A stretch of DNA of 64,000 bases, taken from positions 18,626,309 through 18,690,308 of the forward strand of contig CM056395.1 of the NCBI GenBank assembly GCA_029718625.1, written 5' to 3'. Positions 50,460 to 61,809 of the stretch are shown here, one piece after another. Source of the DNA: Synaphobranchus kaupii. Lineage: Eukaryota > Chordata > Actinopteri > Anguilliformes > Synaphobranchidae. Each line of letters opens with the position of its first letter. The first letter of the stretch is position 1. Under the pieces are notes generated by a model. That model did not search any database and had not been told where the DNA came from. It saw nothing but the letters and a program-made list of their open reading frames with translations. A program made the position numbers and the translations under genes.

Positions 50460-51846
50460 GGGCCCTATCTTACACCCGGCGCAAAGCGGCGCTAACCCAA
50501 ACGCAAGTGTCTTTGCTATCTTACACCTGGCGCTGGGTTCATTATAATGCCTATCGCTCACGTTGTTTAAGTTTAACTACCATGTATTCTTGCGCCCGTT
50601 GCAAGTGAACTGGGAGTGTTGGTCTTAAGATGAGGAGTGGCCAGGATTATTTTTGGCGTATTGCTATCTTGAGCCAGCAGAAAGCGCTTTGCGCTAGAAC
50701 CACCACAAACCTGGTCTAAAGTCATGTCACAGTTGTTTACATGTTATTTTAACGACGCATATAAGTGTGTCTACATAGGCGTGTGCACAACGCATGTACA
50801 CCCTCCTGTCTGTTACACACAGGGACGCGCACAAGCATGACTAAAAATATCAAGATTACAATGTGAAATATTATTATTGTGTAGGCTATGTGCGATGGTA
50901 GGGGACAATCCATTAAAAAGGAGCTGATAACACCTAGGTGAAATCAGCGGGGTTTTAATAAGCTGAGGGTATGGAAACATTGTCACTGTAATTTCAAAAA
51001 TATGAAGGACGAAGGATAGCTAAGGTTACAATTCAGTTAACATGGTGACATTTATCTCTGTTTTTTAACCATAGGCTATCGAAAAAACTTTATGCACAGT
51101 GAATCCGATGTAGCCCAGGCTATTTGAAAAACAATAAAAGCAATATTCACTGGACAAGGTTTTGAACTTTTTTCAGTCACAAACCATTCTATTTACTTAC
51201 AGGCTGTATTCCTAGATAAACAGAGCTGTATTGTAATGACATCTGAATCGCATTTTCGAAACTCAAATGTCCGTCTATTGCAGTGCGCGAGTTTTCCATT
51301 GAATGACAATTCACGCATTAGGTGTAAATGACAATTCGCGCATTAGGCTTGATATAGGTGTTATCAGCTCCTTTTTAATGGATAGCCATTGTCCTGTACC
51401 ATCGCACATCGCCTTATGCATTTTTGATATAGCCTACACAATAATAATATTTCACATTGTGATCTAGATATTTTAGTCATGCTTGTGCGCGCGCCTGTGT
51501 GTAACAGACAGGAGGGTACGCGCGTTGTGCACACGCCTATGTAGACGCACTTATATGCGCCATTAAAATAACATAAACAACTGCGACATGACTTTAGACC
51601 AGGTTTGTGGTGGTTCTAGCGCAAGCGCTTTCTGCTGGCTCAAGATAGCAATACGCCAAAAAGAATCCTGGCCACTCCTCATCTTAAGACCAACACGCCC
51701 AGTTCACTTGTAATGGGCGCAAGAATACATGGTAGTTAAACGACGTGAACACAAGGCGTTATAATGAACCATGCACCGGGTGTAAGATAGCAAAGACAAT
51801 TGCGTTTGGGTTAGCGCCGCTTAGCGCCGGGTGTAAGATAGGGCCC
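50460..51846. mobile_element. Harbinger-like fold-back element, 1387 bp
   Basis: The ends GGGCCCTATCTTACACCC and GGGTGTAAGATAGGGCCC are inverted. The arms extend about 490 bp (50460 to about 50945, and about 51350 to 51846) around a roughly 400 bp centre with no coding capacity. It is flanked by ttg (50457-50459) and tta (51847-51849), fitting a 3-bp duplication with one later change. Three-bp duplications with T/A-rich sites suggest PIF/Harbinger. It splits the RNase H frame of the minus-strand DIRS copy between V-L-E-L and Q-V-F-L. Confidence 0.75.
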
Positions 51847-51849
51847 TTA

Positions 51850-52370
51850 GAGTTCGAGCACATTGATGTTGATAGGGAAGTGGAAGTATGCGTCCTTCAA
51901 ATCCACAGCCGTGAATCAATCCCCTGGTTTCACGATGTGTAAAACGTCCGATATCCGGAGCATCCGGAAAGTATATCGTTTTAGATGTGTATTCAGGTCT
52001 CTCAGATCCAGAATCGGTCTGAGGAGACCATCCTTTTTCGGTGTCATAAAATAGGTTGAGTAAAAGCCACTGAGCCGTTCTGAGGAAGGCACCAGTGACA
52101 CAGTGTCCTTTTTTAGGAGGCTTGTAATTTCCTGTCTCAGCCTTCTCGACTGGGCGTTTGTTTCTCTGACCCCGGAAAAATCGGTTGGGACTAACAAACA
52201 CAAGAGTGTTGAGGGGGGGGGGGCATCTGCCACTCCCTGTATTTTAATGCCTCTACAGAACACTTGAGCGTCTGTCTGGCTACTTAGCTGGGAAAACCTG
52301 GCCGGGAATGGTTCTCTTTGTGACGTCCGGGAGAGGCGACTGACCAACCATACCTGACGCCGAGTCATCG
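51850..52370 (-). pseudogene. Inverted DIRS-like copy: N-terminal reverse transcriptase joined to RNase H start
   Basis: The minus strand reads Q-E-I-T-S-L-L-K-K, S-G-F-Y-S-T-Y-F-M-T-P-K-K-D-G, L-R-P-I-L-D-L-R-D-L-N, L-K-R-Y-T-F-R-M-L-R and K-P-G-D, then a TGA, F-T-A-V-D-L-K-D-A-Y-F-H. Directly after A-Y-F-H-F-P-I it reads N-I-N-V-L-E-L, which belongs to RNase H. The palm region with Y-L-D-D has therefore been deleted without changing the frame. The forward copy keeps about 670 bp between these two points. Confidence 0.75.
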
Positions 52371-53391
52371 TGAGTCGTCCGCTGTACGCCAGGGCGTGAC
52401 CAACATTTATTTAGCTCTGCCAGGAAATTGTTCGATGCTGGCATGGCAAACTGCGCTCCCTGGGGGGCCCGTCGGTGAAATCTACATGTCTCCATCATGC
52501 TGGTCTGAGGCATATCACAACCCATGCCTGCCAGTGCTGCATGGAGAATGGTTTCTAGAGAGGCCGAGTAACTCACTGAAGTGTTAGGGTCTAGAGAGGC
52601 CAAGTAACTCACTGAACTGTTAGGGTCTAGAGAGGCTGAGTAACTCACTGAAGTGTTAGGGTCTAGAGAGGCCGAGTAACTCACTGAACTGTTAGGGTCT
52701 AGAGAGGCTGAGTAACTCACTGAACTGTTAGGGTCTAGAGAGGCTGAGTAACTCACTGAACTGTTAGGGTCTAGAGAGGCTGAGTAACTCACTGAACTGT
52801 TAGGGTCTAGAGAGGCTGAGTAACTCACTGAACTGTTAGGGTCTAGAGAGGCCGAGTAACTCACTGAACTGTTAGGGGAACCTGAGCCTCCCACCGACCC
52901 TCTCACAGACCGACTCTGAGCAAACTGTGTGTGTTTGATGCCACTGTAGAGAGTGCATCCAAATTCAGATCCTTGTATGAATCCTCCTCTACTGGGAGCC
53001 CCTGTGGGGGACCGTGCTGGGGACCTGTTTCTGCGTTCGCGCAGTCTTCCAGCATCTCAGTCAGTTGTTGTACTGCAGCGCATAGCTGTATGACTTCTGC
53101 GGATAGGTTACTACCCCTGCCAGCCTTGCCCTTTTTTTGTGAAGGGCTCTCGGTGGCGGAAATACCCTTACGCTTGGGGGCAACCTCTACAGTGGATGGC
53201 GTTCTGCACGCAGGGGGCATGTGGGACTTCAACGCATCCATTCAGGCCTGCTTGTTCTCCAGTGACATACCCATACAGCATGGGCTGCGGTCTGAGAATG
53301 CTTCCTGCAGGTACCCTAGGCCAAGGCACAGGCAGCACCGGGTGTGCCCATCAGCAATATCCATGGCTCCCCCACATTCCGTGCACAAGGC
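52280..53391 (-). pseudogene. Inverted DIRS-like copy: gag-type reading frame
   Basis: From 53391 the minus strand reads A-L-C-T-E-C-G-G-A-M-D-I-A-D-G-H-T-R and C-C-L-C-L-G, a zinc-binding Cys/His cluster typical of the gag of vertebrate DIRS elements. A TGA stop lies just before M-D-A-L-K-S-H at 53241. A basic stretch K-R-K-G..K-K-G-K-A-G and an acidic helical part follow. A frameshift near 52905 leads into nine 12-residue repeats, then F-A-M-P-A-S-N-N-F and C-W-S-R-P-G. The stop and frameshifts show it is inactive. Confidence 0.65.
52554..52877 (-). repeat. 36-bp tandem repeat in the gag remnant, 9 copies
   Basis: Units beginning tctagagaggctgagtaact recur every 36 bp. On the minus strand each encodes P-N-S-S-V-S-Y-S-A-S-L-D. 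The nine units differ by only a few bases, so the expansion is recent relative to the decay of the element. Confidence 0.9.
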
Positions 53392-54170
53392 GTTTATGCC
53401 TTAGCAAGATAAAGAGCACCCGAGGACGCAAACGTGGCGGGTGGTCTTGAGTAGGGGAAGCCGGGGAAGTAGCGCCCACGCTACTCTGCCGCACAGACCA
53501 ATCAATGTAGCGTCCGCGCTCACCGATTGGGAAAGTCTTACTGGGTTGCAGTCGCAGCCAGTACAGACTTAGAATCAATCAACCGAGCCATAGCACTCAG
53601 ATTGTAAGAAACCAAATCTCACTGGGGTACACCCACGCCCAGGTTCAATTTGGAATCAGTGAAAATACAGAAGGATACAAACCTGTATTTGCTGTATACA
53701 AACCTTGAATATGCTTCGCTGCAGTGAACAAAATAGACGGCGTAGCACCGTGTGCCTAACCGAAGCCAATATACATGATAAACGTAAACAACCACAGTTT
53801 TTAGTGTTAGCAGTATAACCAAGAAAACAATATCCGTCTTAGAATAGCAAAGCTATTAGAGGATATTGCATGCAAGTGCTTATCCCCGCCTTTGGAGGAC
53901 GATAAGAATCGTAGTTCGACCGAAGTCACAAAGCGTTTCAGGATTCGCACAAGATACAAACAGTCTCACGTCTCTACTCTGCATCGGGGAGAAAACAAAG
54001 AGGATTTCCGCATTGACGTGCCCCCCTTTATAGGGAGGAATTACGTCACTGCGTGGAGGTCATGTCCATGACATATGTTGATATAAGAGTCTATATGCAT
54101 CGGACACCTGGAAGGTCCATCCTGATTGACAGCCTAATGGTCGGAGGAACGAAATAGAACATCTGTTATG
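53392..54170 (-). mobile_element. 5' leader region of the inverted DIRS-like copy
   Basis: This is non-coding sequence between the TATA-like box and the gag remnant. It contains no long frame on the minus strand. The outer boundary is not marked by a recognisable terminal repeat, so the end is approximate. Confidence 0.4.
54027..54032 (-). promoter_or_regulatory. Candidate TATA box of the inverted DIRS-like copy
   Basis: TATAAA on the minus strand is preceded by a tgacgtaatt CRE-like motif and followed by about 600 bp of leader before the gag zinc cluster. This fits a 5' control region of the element. It is inferred from position only. Confidence 0.4.
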
Positions 54171-55040
54171 TCAGCTTGATGTCTTGCTGAATTTCCATCG
54201 GAAATTATTCATGGCGACAGTGCTTACCAGTTAATTGATTGCCCACGGCTGTTGAGGGCTTCACTGAAAGCAATGACATAAACAAAATCCAAAGTAGTTA
54301 CATGTTTAGCTACATGTTGTGTACGCAGATGCGAGCCCAACATGTTTCCAATCGCCAACAATGTTCATTTCTGAATCTTGTCACATATATAGAAATTCAA
54401 CATCCCTAATGGGTATGTCACAACAGGTGGTAGATGTTTGTGATGTCATCAATGCACCCGTCGCTGTTTGGTTTCAAGCCCTCGTCCTTAGCCTACTCAA
54501 TGGAATTCCATATGTTTTCAAGCACCTGACAGCCTACGGTCTTGACATTTTTTAAAAATAATACGAATGCAGTGGGTCATACATTTGTTTGAGTCAGAAA
54601 TACCAATTAGGTTCATTTCTTCTTATATACAGTATAAATACAATTATAAAAAATATTGCCTAAAATCAGAAGAAAATACCACAGCTAGAACACAAGCTGG
54701 GAATGTTACATGGTAGGGATGGGAGGAGAACTACGATGCAGTCTTCAGTCTGCGCCAGTAGATATGATTCCTAACCACTGTGGAAATTTCAGTAATTATA
54801 AAAATTGAAATTATATAACCTGTATAACCTGAGGGCTTTGTGACCTCACTCTGGGCCTAGTTTGCGTGCTGCCAAGAGCTAAGAACTGTGAGCAGGAAAT
54901 TGTCTGAAGGAATGCTTTTAGTGTGTGAACTGAGAGAACGAAATAAAACGATAATAAAACTCTTCTCCCACCTGTGTCTGTATGCATGTCTGGAACCAAG
55001 GCTGTGAGACCTTGGGCCAGAGGGGGTTGAGGATGACAAC
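54171..55040. other. Unassigned intergenic sequence
   Basis: I see no supported gene or repeat boundary in this stretch. Confidence 0.4.
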
Positions 55041-57122
55041 TGTCATGGTTCTTAACCCTTTTTCCCTATGCGGTCGTTTTCCTCAGTGGCCACGCGAGGG
55101 CGCTGCCCTTTTGGTAGATGCTTGCTCCGCCCTGCTTGGATGGCGGAGCTTCTGTTAGCATCCACACCTGTGCGTGGTTACCTTGAGAGCTATATAAGCC
55201 TCCCGTTTCCTTCGGTTGGGGCTTCTATATTGATTGTTTGTTGATTTGTATTGTGGTGTATTGTCGGGCATCATTTATGCTGTTTTGTGTGTGGTATTAT
55301 CCTGCCTTGTATTTTAAGTCAGTATTATTTTGGTCTATGTTTTTAAGGAGACCGTTTTGCTCTGTTGTGCGTCACTGGAGTTATGCGGGACTCGCCTATG
55401 TGGAAGTAGCTATTAGGACTCGGCCCCCCTGGTATACCTGCCTATGTGGATGTAGTTATTCTGACTCTTCCGCCCTGGCTCTTTTCTGTCCTCGCTTCCT
55501 GGTTTTTCCTTTTTAGTCCGTTGCCTAGATTTTGCTTTTCGATGTCTCTTTCTCCTCTGTCTGCTTTCTTCCGTGAAAGCGAGAGGAGTCTTTGTTTGTT
55601 TGTGTGTATCTGTATAGTAGGTTCTTACTAAGAGACAGGGCATTTTTATCATACTGACTTTAGGGCTTTATTTATTTTGTGTGTGTTTTGTACCATTTGT
55701 GCTACTCGCCTATTTTTAACGTCTCATTGCTGAGGCAGGGCTTATTCTTGCTGGCTCTTTAGTTACTTATCTCATAGAAGTATGGGACCGCAGATCTCTG
55801 CTCTAATTCGCCTGTAAAATGTTTATCTCTCCTGGGAGATCGGGCGTTCACGCTTCTACTTAGTTACTTAGCTCGTAGAAGTTAGGGTAGCAGTTCTTTG
55901 TTCCATTTCGCCTTTGTTTGGTTTTCTTGCTGACGAACCAGGCATTTGAGCTTCTACTCATTTCCGTGTTACAGTGAGCCGGTTAGTAGCTTTGGTACGT
56001 TTGTTCCCTGTTTTGTCTCCTTCTCGTGGACTACGTTCCCCTTTGTTGTGAGTCAGGGTTATTTCTATTATATTGAGGCAGTGCTCGCTATTTTCTATTA
56101 AGTTTGCATTGGTCTTTTGTTGCAGCTGTCCAGTTCGCCCTTTTTACCTGCGGGACGATTTTGTTCGGAACTGTTGTTCTGTTCGTTCTCCGGGTGTGTC
56201 TCTCCTTATATGGAGCTTGGGCGATGTTGTGGACATGTTTGTGTGTGACTGCGTGTTTCTGAAATAGCCTCGGAACGTTAGCTCTCTGTTCCATTTCGCC
56301 TCGTTACATAATCCTTTACTGAGAGGCTAGGGCGTGTGTTTTCAATTAAGCTTGCGTTAGTCATGTTTGATAATAAAGTTATGGGACGACGGTGCTCCGT
56401 CGGCTCGCCTGTAAAATGTTTATCTCTTCTGGGAGATCGGGCGTTTACCCCTTTATGTTTTCTGCATTTGACTGCGAGCCTATGAAATTAGCCATGGAAC
56501 GTTAAATCTCTGTTCCTGTTCGCCTCGTTATATTCCTCATAATGGAGAGGCAGGGCATTTATTTTCTAATAATCTCACTTTGGTCTTTTAGCCGGTAAAT
56601 GTCCGGTGCAGCCTGTCCAGTTTGTTCCTTTCGGTACCTGTCTCCGTACATGGAGCTTTTGACGATTTTGTTCGGAACTGTAGTTCTGTTTTGTCTTTCG
56701 GTACGTCTTCCTATAGGGAAGATTGGGCGATGTTGTGGACATGTTTGTGTGTGACTGCGAGTCTGAGAATAGCCTTGGAACGTTAGATCTCCGTTTCTTT
56801 TCGCCTCCTCAAATACGTATTATTTCGCAGTGTTTGTTGACTGTGTTTTATTTGTGCCATTGCGCTACTCGCCCGTTCTTATGTGTCTCGTTACCGAGAC
56901 AGGGTGCATATTATTTCTGGCTACTGAGAATCCTGTCCTTGCGCTTTTACTTATTTGCGTGTGACAGTGAGCCGGTTAGTAGCGTCTGTAGGCGTGTTCG
57001 TTGTCTTGTCTCCTCCCTTAACTGCGGGGTCTCCTCCCTGAACTGCGGGGTTTCCCGCCTTAGTGGCCTTAGGGCTTAAAGAATCCCCTTGCTGCGTTTG
57101 GCTCCTCCTACCTCACATGACA
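55041..57122 (+). mobile_element. Long LTR-like block with internal repeats
   Basis: It starts TGTCATGG and ends CATGACA, a 7-bp inverted terminus of TG..CA type. TATATAA lies at 55191-55197 and AATAAA occurs inside near 56372. No tRNA-primer site, internal coding region or target duplication was found, so this could be a solo LTR or another pyrimidine-rich repeat. Modules recur internally: gggcgatgttgtggacatgt at 56219 and 56725, gtaaaatgtttatctct at 55813 and 56411, gtgagccggttagtagc at 55974 and 56967, and ggaacgtta at 56272, 56496 and 56777. Confidence 0.45.
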
Positions 57123-57990
57123 CGCCGCATTACAGATAACAAGGTTTATGTTCTCAAAACAATTAAGGGAGGGAAGGGAGGACAGTCTCTATCCTGTTTT
57201 GTATAACCAAAAGCATATAAGTATGAAGGCTTGTTTTGTGAAACTTCAGAATGGACACTGACTGTGGATGATATGTTTATTCTCCATGCATGCATGAATA
57301 AAACTTCTTGAATTTCACCAGTCCGAACCTCAGAGTGGCTTTATTCCACAACACCACTTTGGAAATGTCGTGCCAGTAGGCTACGGAAAGGCATTGTGAC
57401 TGGGCGAAGTGATCATGATTCAGGTTTGGCCATCATTGCTTTGTAGTTTACTTTTGTGTAAACGCAGCACTGGTATCTAAGGAGGCTTCATTGACCCTAC
57501 AAAGTCTTGCAAAAAAAAGCAGGTTTTTACTGAGATTTCAATCACTAGACAATTATCTTTCAGGCTCAGGGGAAATGTGAAAGAAAGCAACCAGGAAAAG
57601 AAAAAAAGGAGCCTGACACATGTTAGAAGTATTCAGTGAAAGCAAAGCTCTGCTATGTGACATTTGGAATTGTTTTCTTTGCAGACATTCTGTGCATTCC
57701 AGACACTGGTGTCTTTTCTTGAGGCTATATTTGGCCATATTCATTTACTTTTCACTTCAGACGTGATGAAGAAAGAAAGCACTACACACCAGGAAATTGC
57801 TCAAGCTTTTCTTCTGGTATGTACAGATCAAAGCATTCACACACTTAAGAAAGAACAAACGTAATGTCACGTAGCTTCCACAACCCTTGGGATCCAAGAT
57901 GTTTTCTGTACTCTCCATATTGGAGCACCTATATCAGTATTTCTGAAACCTGCTGCCACATTACTCAACATAGGATTAAGTTTGCTCTCT
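57123..57990. other. Unassigned sequence with one exon-like segment
   Basis: There is an AATAAA near 57297. A segment at 57685-57815 is bounded by TTTGCAG and CTG|GTATGT and open in one frame, but its product is unrecognised and no partner exon was found. Confidence 0.3.
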
Positions 57991-58062
57991 TTATATACAC
58001 CGATCAGCCACAACATTAAAACCACTGACAGGTGAAGTGAATAACATTGATTATCTCGTTGT

Positions 58063-58238
58063 TATTTTTGTTCTGTACTTTTTTTGAGTTTGAAAGGATA
58101 CAATGACAATGAGGTTGAAGTGCAGACTGTCAGCTTTAATTTGAGGGTATTTCCATCTATATCGGATGAACCGTTTAGAAATTATAGAAACTGATGTCTG
58201 TACATAGTCCCCCATTTTTGGGCATCAAAAAAATATTG
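58063..58238. mobile_element. Tc1-like terminal-region fragment
   Basis: The block gaggttgaagtgcagactgt through gtacatagtcccccatttt to atattggaca resembles, from memory, the terminal region of fish Tc1-like elements. No transposase frame is present. The assignment rests on recall of the motif, not on a search. Confidence 0.4.
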
Positions 58239-58298
58239 GACAGTTTAACATAATGTCAAATAAAGTAATCATTTTTAATATTTGGTCACATATCATTT

Positions 58299-58674
58299 GC
58301 ATGCCATGACTTCCTGATGTCTGTGACCCAATAATATCAAAAGACTCTTGATATGTTATTTTCTGGTACTCCTATAAGCGATAATATAACCTCTCTGCAT
58401 TTGAATGGATCTCTATGGGAATTGAGGGGTGGGACTAGATTTAGCTGTAAATTACACTGGAACAGTATGGAACACATGGTTGGCTAAATGGCTCATCAAG
58501 TCATCAAAGGTCTGACGTATCAAACAAGCCTTAAACCATCACTCTGCTGTCAGAAATACAGTAGATATGGATGGAATTCAGAGACGTTATAGTATCGCTC
58601 GTAAGAGTACCAGAAAATAAGATATAAAGAGTTTTTTGATGCTGTTGGGTCACAGACATCGGGAAGTCATGGCA
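58299..58674. repeat. Inverted repeat with arms of about 84 bp
   Basis: The arms are 58299-58382 (catgccatgacttcctgatg onward) and 58591-58674 (ending gaagtcatggcatg). They pair with roughly 80-85% identity around a spacer of about 208 bp. They look like ends of a degenerate DNA transposon. Confidence 0.75.
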
Positions 58675-58882
58675 TGTCTGTACCTGACGAGCAAGCTTGG
58701 ATTGTAGCTGTGCTGAGAGATTGCTGTACCATGCAGATATCCCATACCTGATTAAATTCTCTAAAACTGCTTGGTAAAATATAATCATAAGCTTTGGATC
58801 CACCCCATACACCCTAAGTCTACACAAGAAATACATCCTCTGCTGAAGCCGGGAGCACAAACTCTCCTACCAGCTGAGTGTA
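58675..58882 (-). pseudogene. LINE reverse transcriptase C-terminal fragment
   Basis: The minus strand reads S-R-L-Q-Q-R-M-Y-F-L, R-L-R-V-Y-G-V-D-P-K-L-M, F-Y-Q-A-V-L-E and I-R-Y-G-I-S-A-W-Y. This is the conserved region C-terminal to the RT domain in common fish non-LTR elements. It stops where the inverted repeat arm begins. Confidence 0.65.
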
Positions 58883-58888
58883 TTGTCT

Positions 58889-59080
58889 ACATTACATTAC
58901 ATTACAATCATTTGGCAGACGTTTTTATCGAAAGCGACGTACAATAAGTGCATATTGAGGGTCGTTGACGCGACTACAAAGCAAATCCGACAAAGCACAA
59001 CTTTCTCACAGCGTAGGAGCTATCCCTAGTAATGAGCATGAGTAGTACACACAGTCAGCTATACATTCTGAACTAAAAAT
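58889..59080. mobile_element. Interspersed fish repeat with ttacattacatt lead
   Basis: It begins with acattacattacattacaat and continues catttggcagacgtttttat and aagcgacgtac. The same core occurs at 62650-62700, so this is a dispersed family present at least twice here. The class is not resolved. Confidence 0.5.
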
Positions 59081-59278
59081 AACCAAACACACAGTCTATA
59101 TAAACACCAAGGTATTTGTTAGAGGAAACCTGATTAATAGGAACACTGTTGGGCAGTTCCTTTCAGCCTCCACACTTTGCTCTTGCCATCACTCTGATAC
59201 TTGGTCTCATCTGTCCACAAGACCTTTGTCCAGAATTCTGCAGGCTCTTTTAGGTACTCCAGCATGTACGCCTCTATA

Positions 59279-59498
59279 CACTGTTAAAAATGATTTGTTG
59301 ACTCAACTTGACTAAGTTAAGTCATCTTGTTGCTTTGACTGAGTTAAGTTGAGTCAAGTTCAGTCAACATATAGTGTCAAGGTTATTACACTTCAATAAA
59401 TTAGTTGATACAACATGTAGTCTGTTGACTCAACTCAGTCAAAGCAACAAGATGACTTGACTTAGTCAAATTGAGTCAACAAATCATTTTCAACAGTG
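59279..59498. mobile_element. MITE with long inverted ends and TA flanks, 220 bp
   Basis: CACTGTTAAAAATGATTTGT at the left pairs with AAATCATTTTCAACAGTG at the right, and the pairing continues through gactcaa and gtcatcttgttgctttgac. TA dinucleotides flank both ends (59277-59278 and 59499-59500), consistent with a Tc1/mariner-type target duplication. Confidence 0.65.
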
Positions 59499-59867
59499 TA
59501 CGTTCAATACATTGCCTGATTTTTGTATATAGCTCTGGAAACTTTATCTTTTGTTGTGTAATGCTCTTGATATTGTGATATTAGCTTGATATTATCTTTC
59601 CTGTGAATACCTTGTCCACCACTCACCATGGAAAAGCAAACAATCGATGGTGCAACAATGAGTGTCGTGAACGAGTTTGCAGAGTTAATTCTGTCAGACA
59701 ACCTCTCGCTGTCACATACTCAACCAATCACATGCACGCCCTTTTTAAGCCAAGAATTAGTTCTCTCTGTACTGCTTGAATGCTGATGCGCTGCTCTTTG
59801 TTGTTTACGGCTTGTGTTAAAAGAAATTTGCTGTCACCCTCCATCACCCCAGCTTCCACCTGTCGTT

Positions 59868-59957
59868 TGGATCTGCTTTAGTATGGGGGGTTTCTAGTCA
59901 TCTCCTGTTTAGCGGGGGGAGATCCCCGTGCTCCGGAGCAGTACTAAAGCAGATCCA
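59868..59957. repeat. Perfect 16-bp hairpin
   Basis: tggatctgctttagta (59868-59883) is exactly complementary to 59942-59957, with a G-rich 58-nt spacer. No RNA family is recognised. Confidence 0.75.
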
Positions 59958-59999
59958 TTCACCGCCAAACTAAAATAATTATGCCGCACATTTATTCAT

Positions 60000-61470
60000 T
60001 GAACGTCATTTAAATACGTGAGTTGTCCTGACAGAAGTACATTTCCCACAAGTCTCCACTTCGCCCGTATGGGGATTGGCAGACAGCCTTGTTGGTTTGT
60101 ATTCCTATAGCCACTTGCTGAGAAACCTGTCTATCCATCATTTTGAATCTGCAGTAATAATATCAAACAACTAACCAAACTAAAATTACAGTTCCTAAAA
60201 GTTATGTTGTGTGTCTCCAAAAGACTGGTCTGATAAAGAGCACAGGATAACATAATAAATAAACAAATGTTAAGCCTAGGAAGTCTGAGTCTACTGTGAA
60301 TGACTGCTATTCATATAGGCTTCACCTTATCGGCAACAAAACAGAAATGTCTAGATTTGAACCTGCTGGTCCACATTCCTGTGTACAGGAGTCAGAGCAT
60401 GTCACAATGCTAATATTTCACAAATGTGATGTTGTGCAATGTCTTCACATGAATTTGGCATTTATCTATTTTTATCCATTTTTTGAAAAGCCAGGAGAAC
60501 ACAGTAACACATTTCTTTCAGTTGTAGGTTCCTGCCAATGGGTATAGGATCATATGCAGAACATTTTACCTGGGGACTGGTGGAAGTGGTGATGGAGGCT
60601 TCAATGTGATAATGTCAGTGCTCTCCATATTGGAAGAGTGGATGTCAAGCCATCATAATATCAGCACATCTCATCGTTTCAATCTGCAGTACAGCTCAAA
60701 GAAAAATGTGTTTTTGTTTGACATTAGCGTTACCACCAACAGCGAATTGTTTGACCAAGTTGCGTTCAGCTGGTGTATATTCCAGTATATACCAGCATTC
60801 TTTATCGGATTGTTCAAGGGTTAAAATAGTGTGTTATTGAAAGATCAGTCCAAATTGTTTAATTTTTATCAGCGGATATCAGTGTCCTTGTTTCTTTAAC
60901 AAACCAAAGTTTACATACATACAGTTTTTATCCCACATTGAGAAGTTGAATGGAGAAGGCAAATTATATTGCCAAATGTGATATGTAGGAAATGTTCTAC
61001 AAGTGTGCAATATTACTCAACACACAGACAAAACCACACACTCTACATTCCTACATAACATGCATATTCATATATTACACAATACACAGTGCAGACACGT
61101 ACATGCACACCCACACACATACTGGAAATGCAAAGTCTTTAAATCCTTGTCATTAATGCAGTTGAGATATGAAATACTGTACTCAACAGGTAAGACAGGT
61201 AGCACACTATAAATGCATGTATTTGTCACGATTTGAAAAAATGATTTATTGTGTACAAAAGTTCATAAAAAATTGGTCACACAAGCACAATCTACGCCCG
61301 TCTGTGGGTCTCTTTTCCCTCCCCGTCTCTCTCTAATCCTGCCGGACGAAGTCGAGCCCTCCCACAGGTAAGCGTGCCTCCCCACACACCACACGCAATA
61401 CACACTATCACTCACACCACACATAGACACACTGTGCTCTTTAGGCTTTACTTAGGCTACTACAAAAAGG
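60000..61470. other. Unassigned intergenic sequence
   Basis: It contains AT-rich and CA-rich stretches and short open frames without recognisable products. A donor-like CCCACAG|GTAAGC occurs near 61367-61373 without a supported exon. Confidence 0.4.
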
Positions 61471-61471
61471 G

Positions 61472-61472
<1 letters not shown>

Positions 61473-61521
<49 letters not shown>
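61473..61521 (+). repeat. (CA)n microsatellite
   Basis: About 24 perfect CA units follow a short gcacgca lead. Confidence 0.95.
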
Positions 61522-61524
<3 letters not shown>

Positions 61525-61809
61525 GTGATCACCCCTTCAATAACCCACCTCGAGGGCTGCCGGCCGCCCAGCCCAACAATGCTTACGGGGGAAAGGCCCA
61601 CACACAGACAGACATGGCGGTATTCACATTCCTACAATAATCAAACTAACTATCATTCCACGCCACAAACAATCAACATTAAACACGTAAAGAATAAGTG
61701 TTGTGGAGTCCTACCCACACTGCAACCCTGGGAGGACTACCACAATTAAGAAATATAAAAAAACTCAAATAAGATTCTGGCCAAAATAATCACACACACA
61801 CAAATACAG

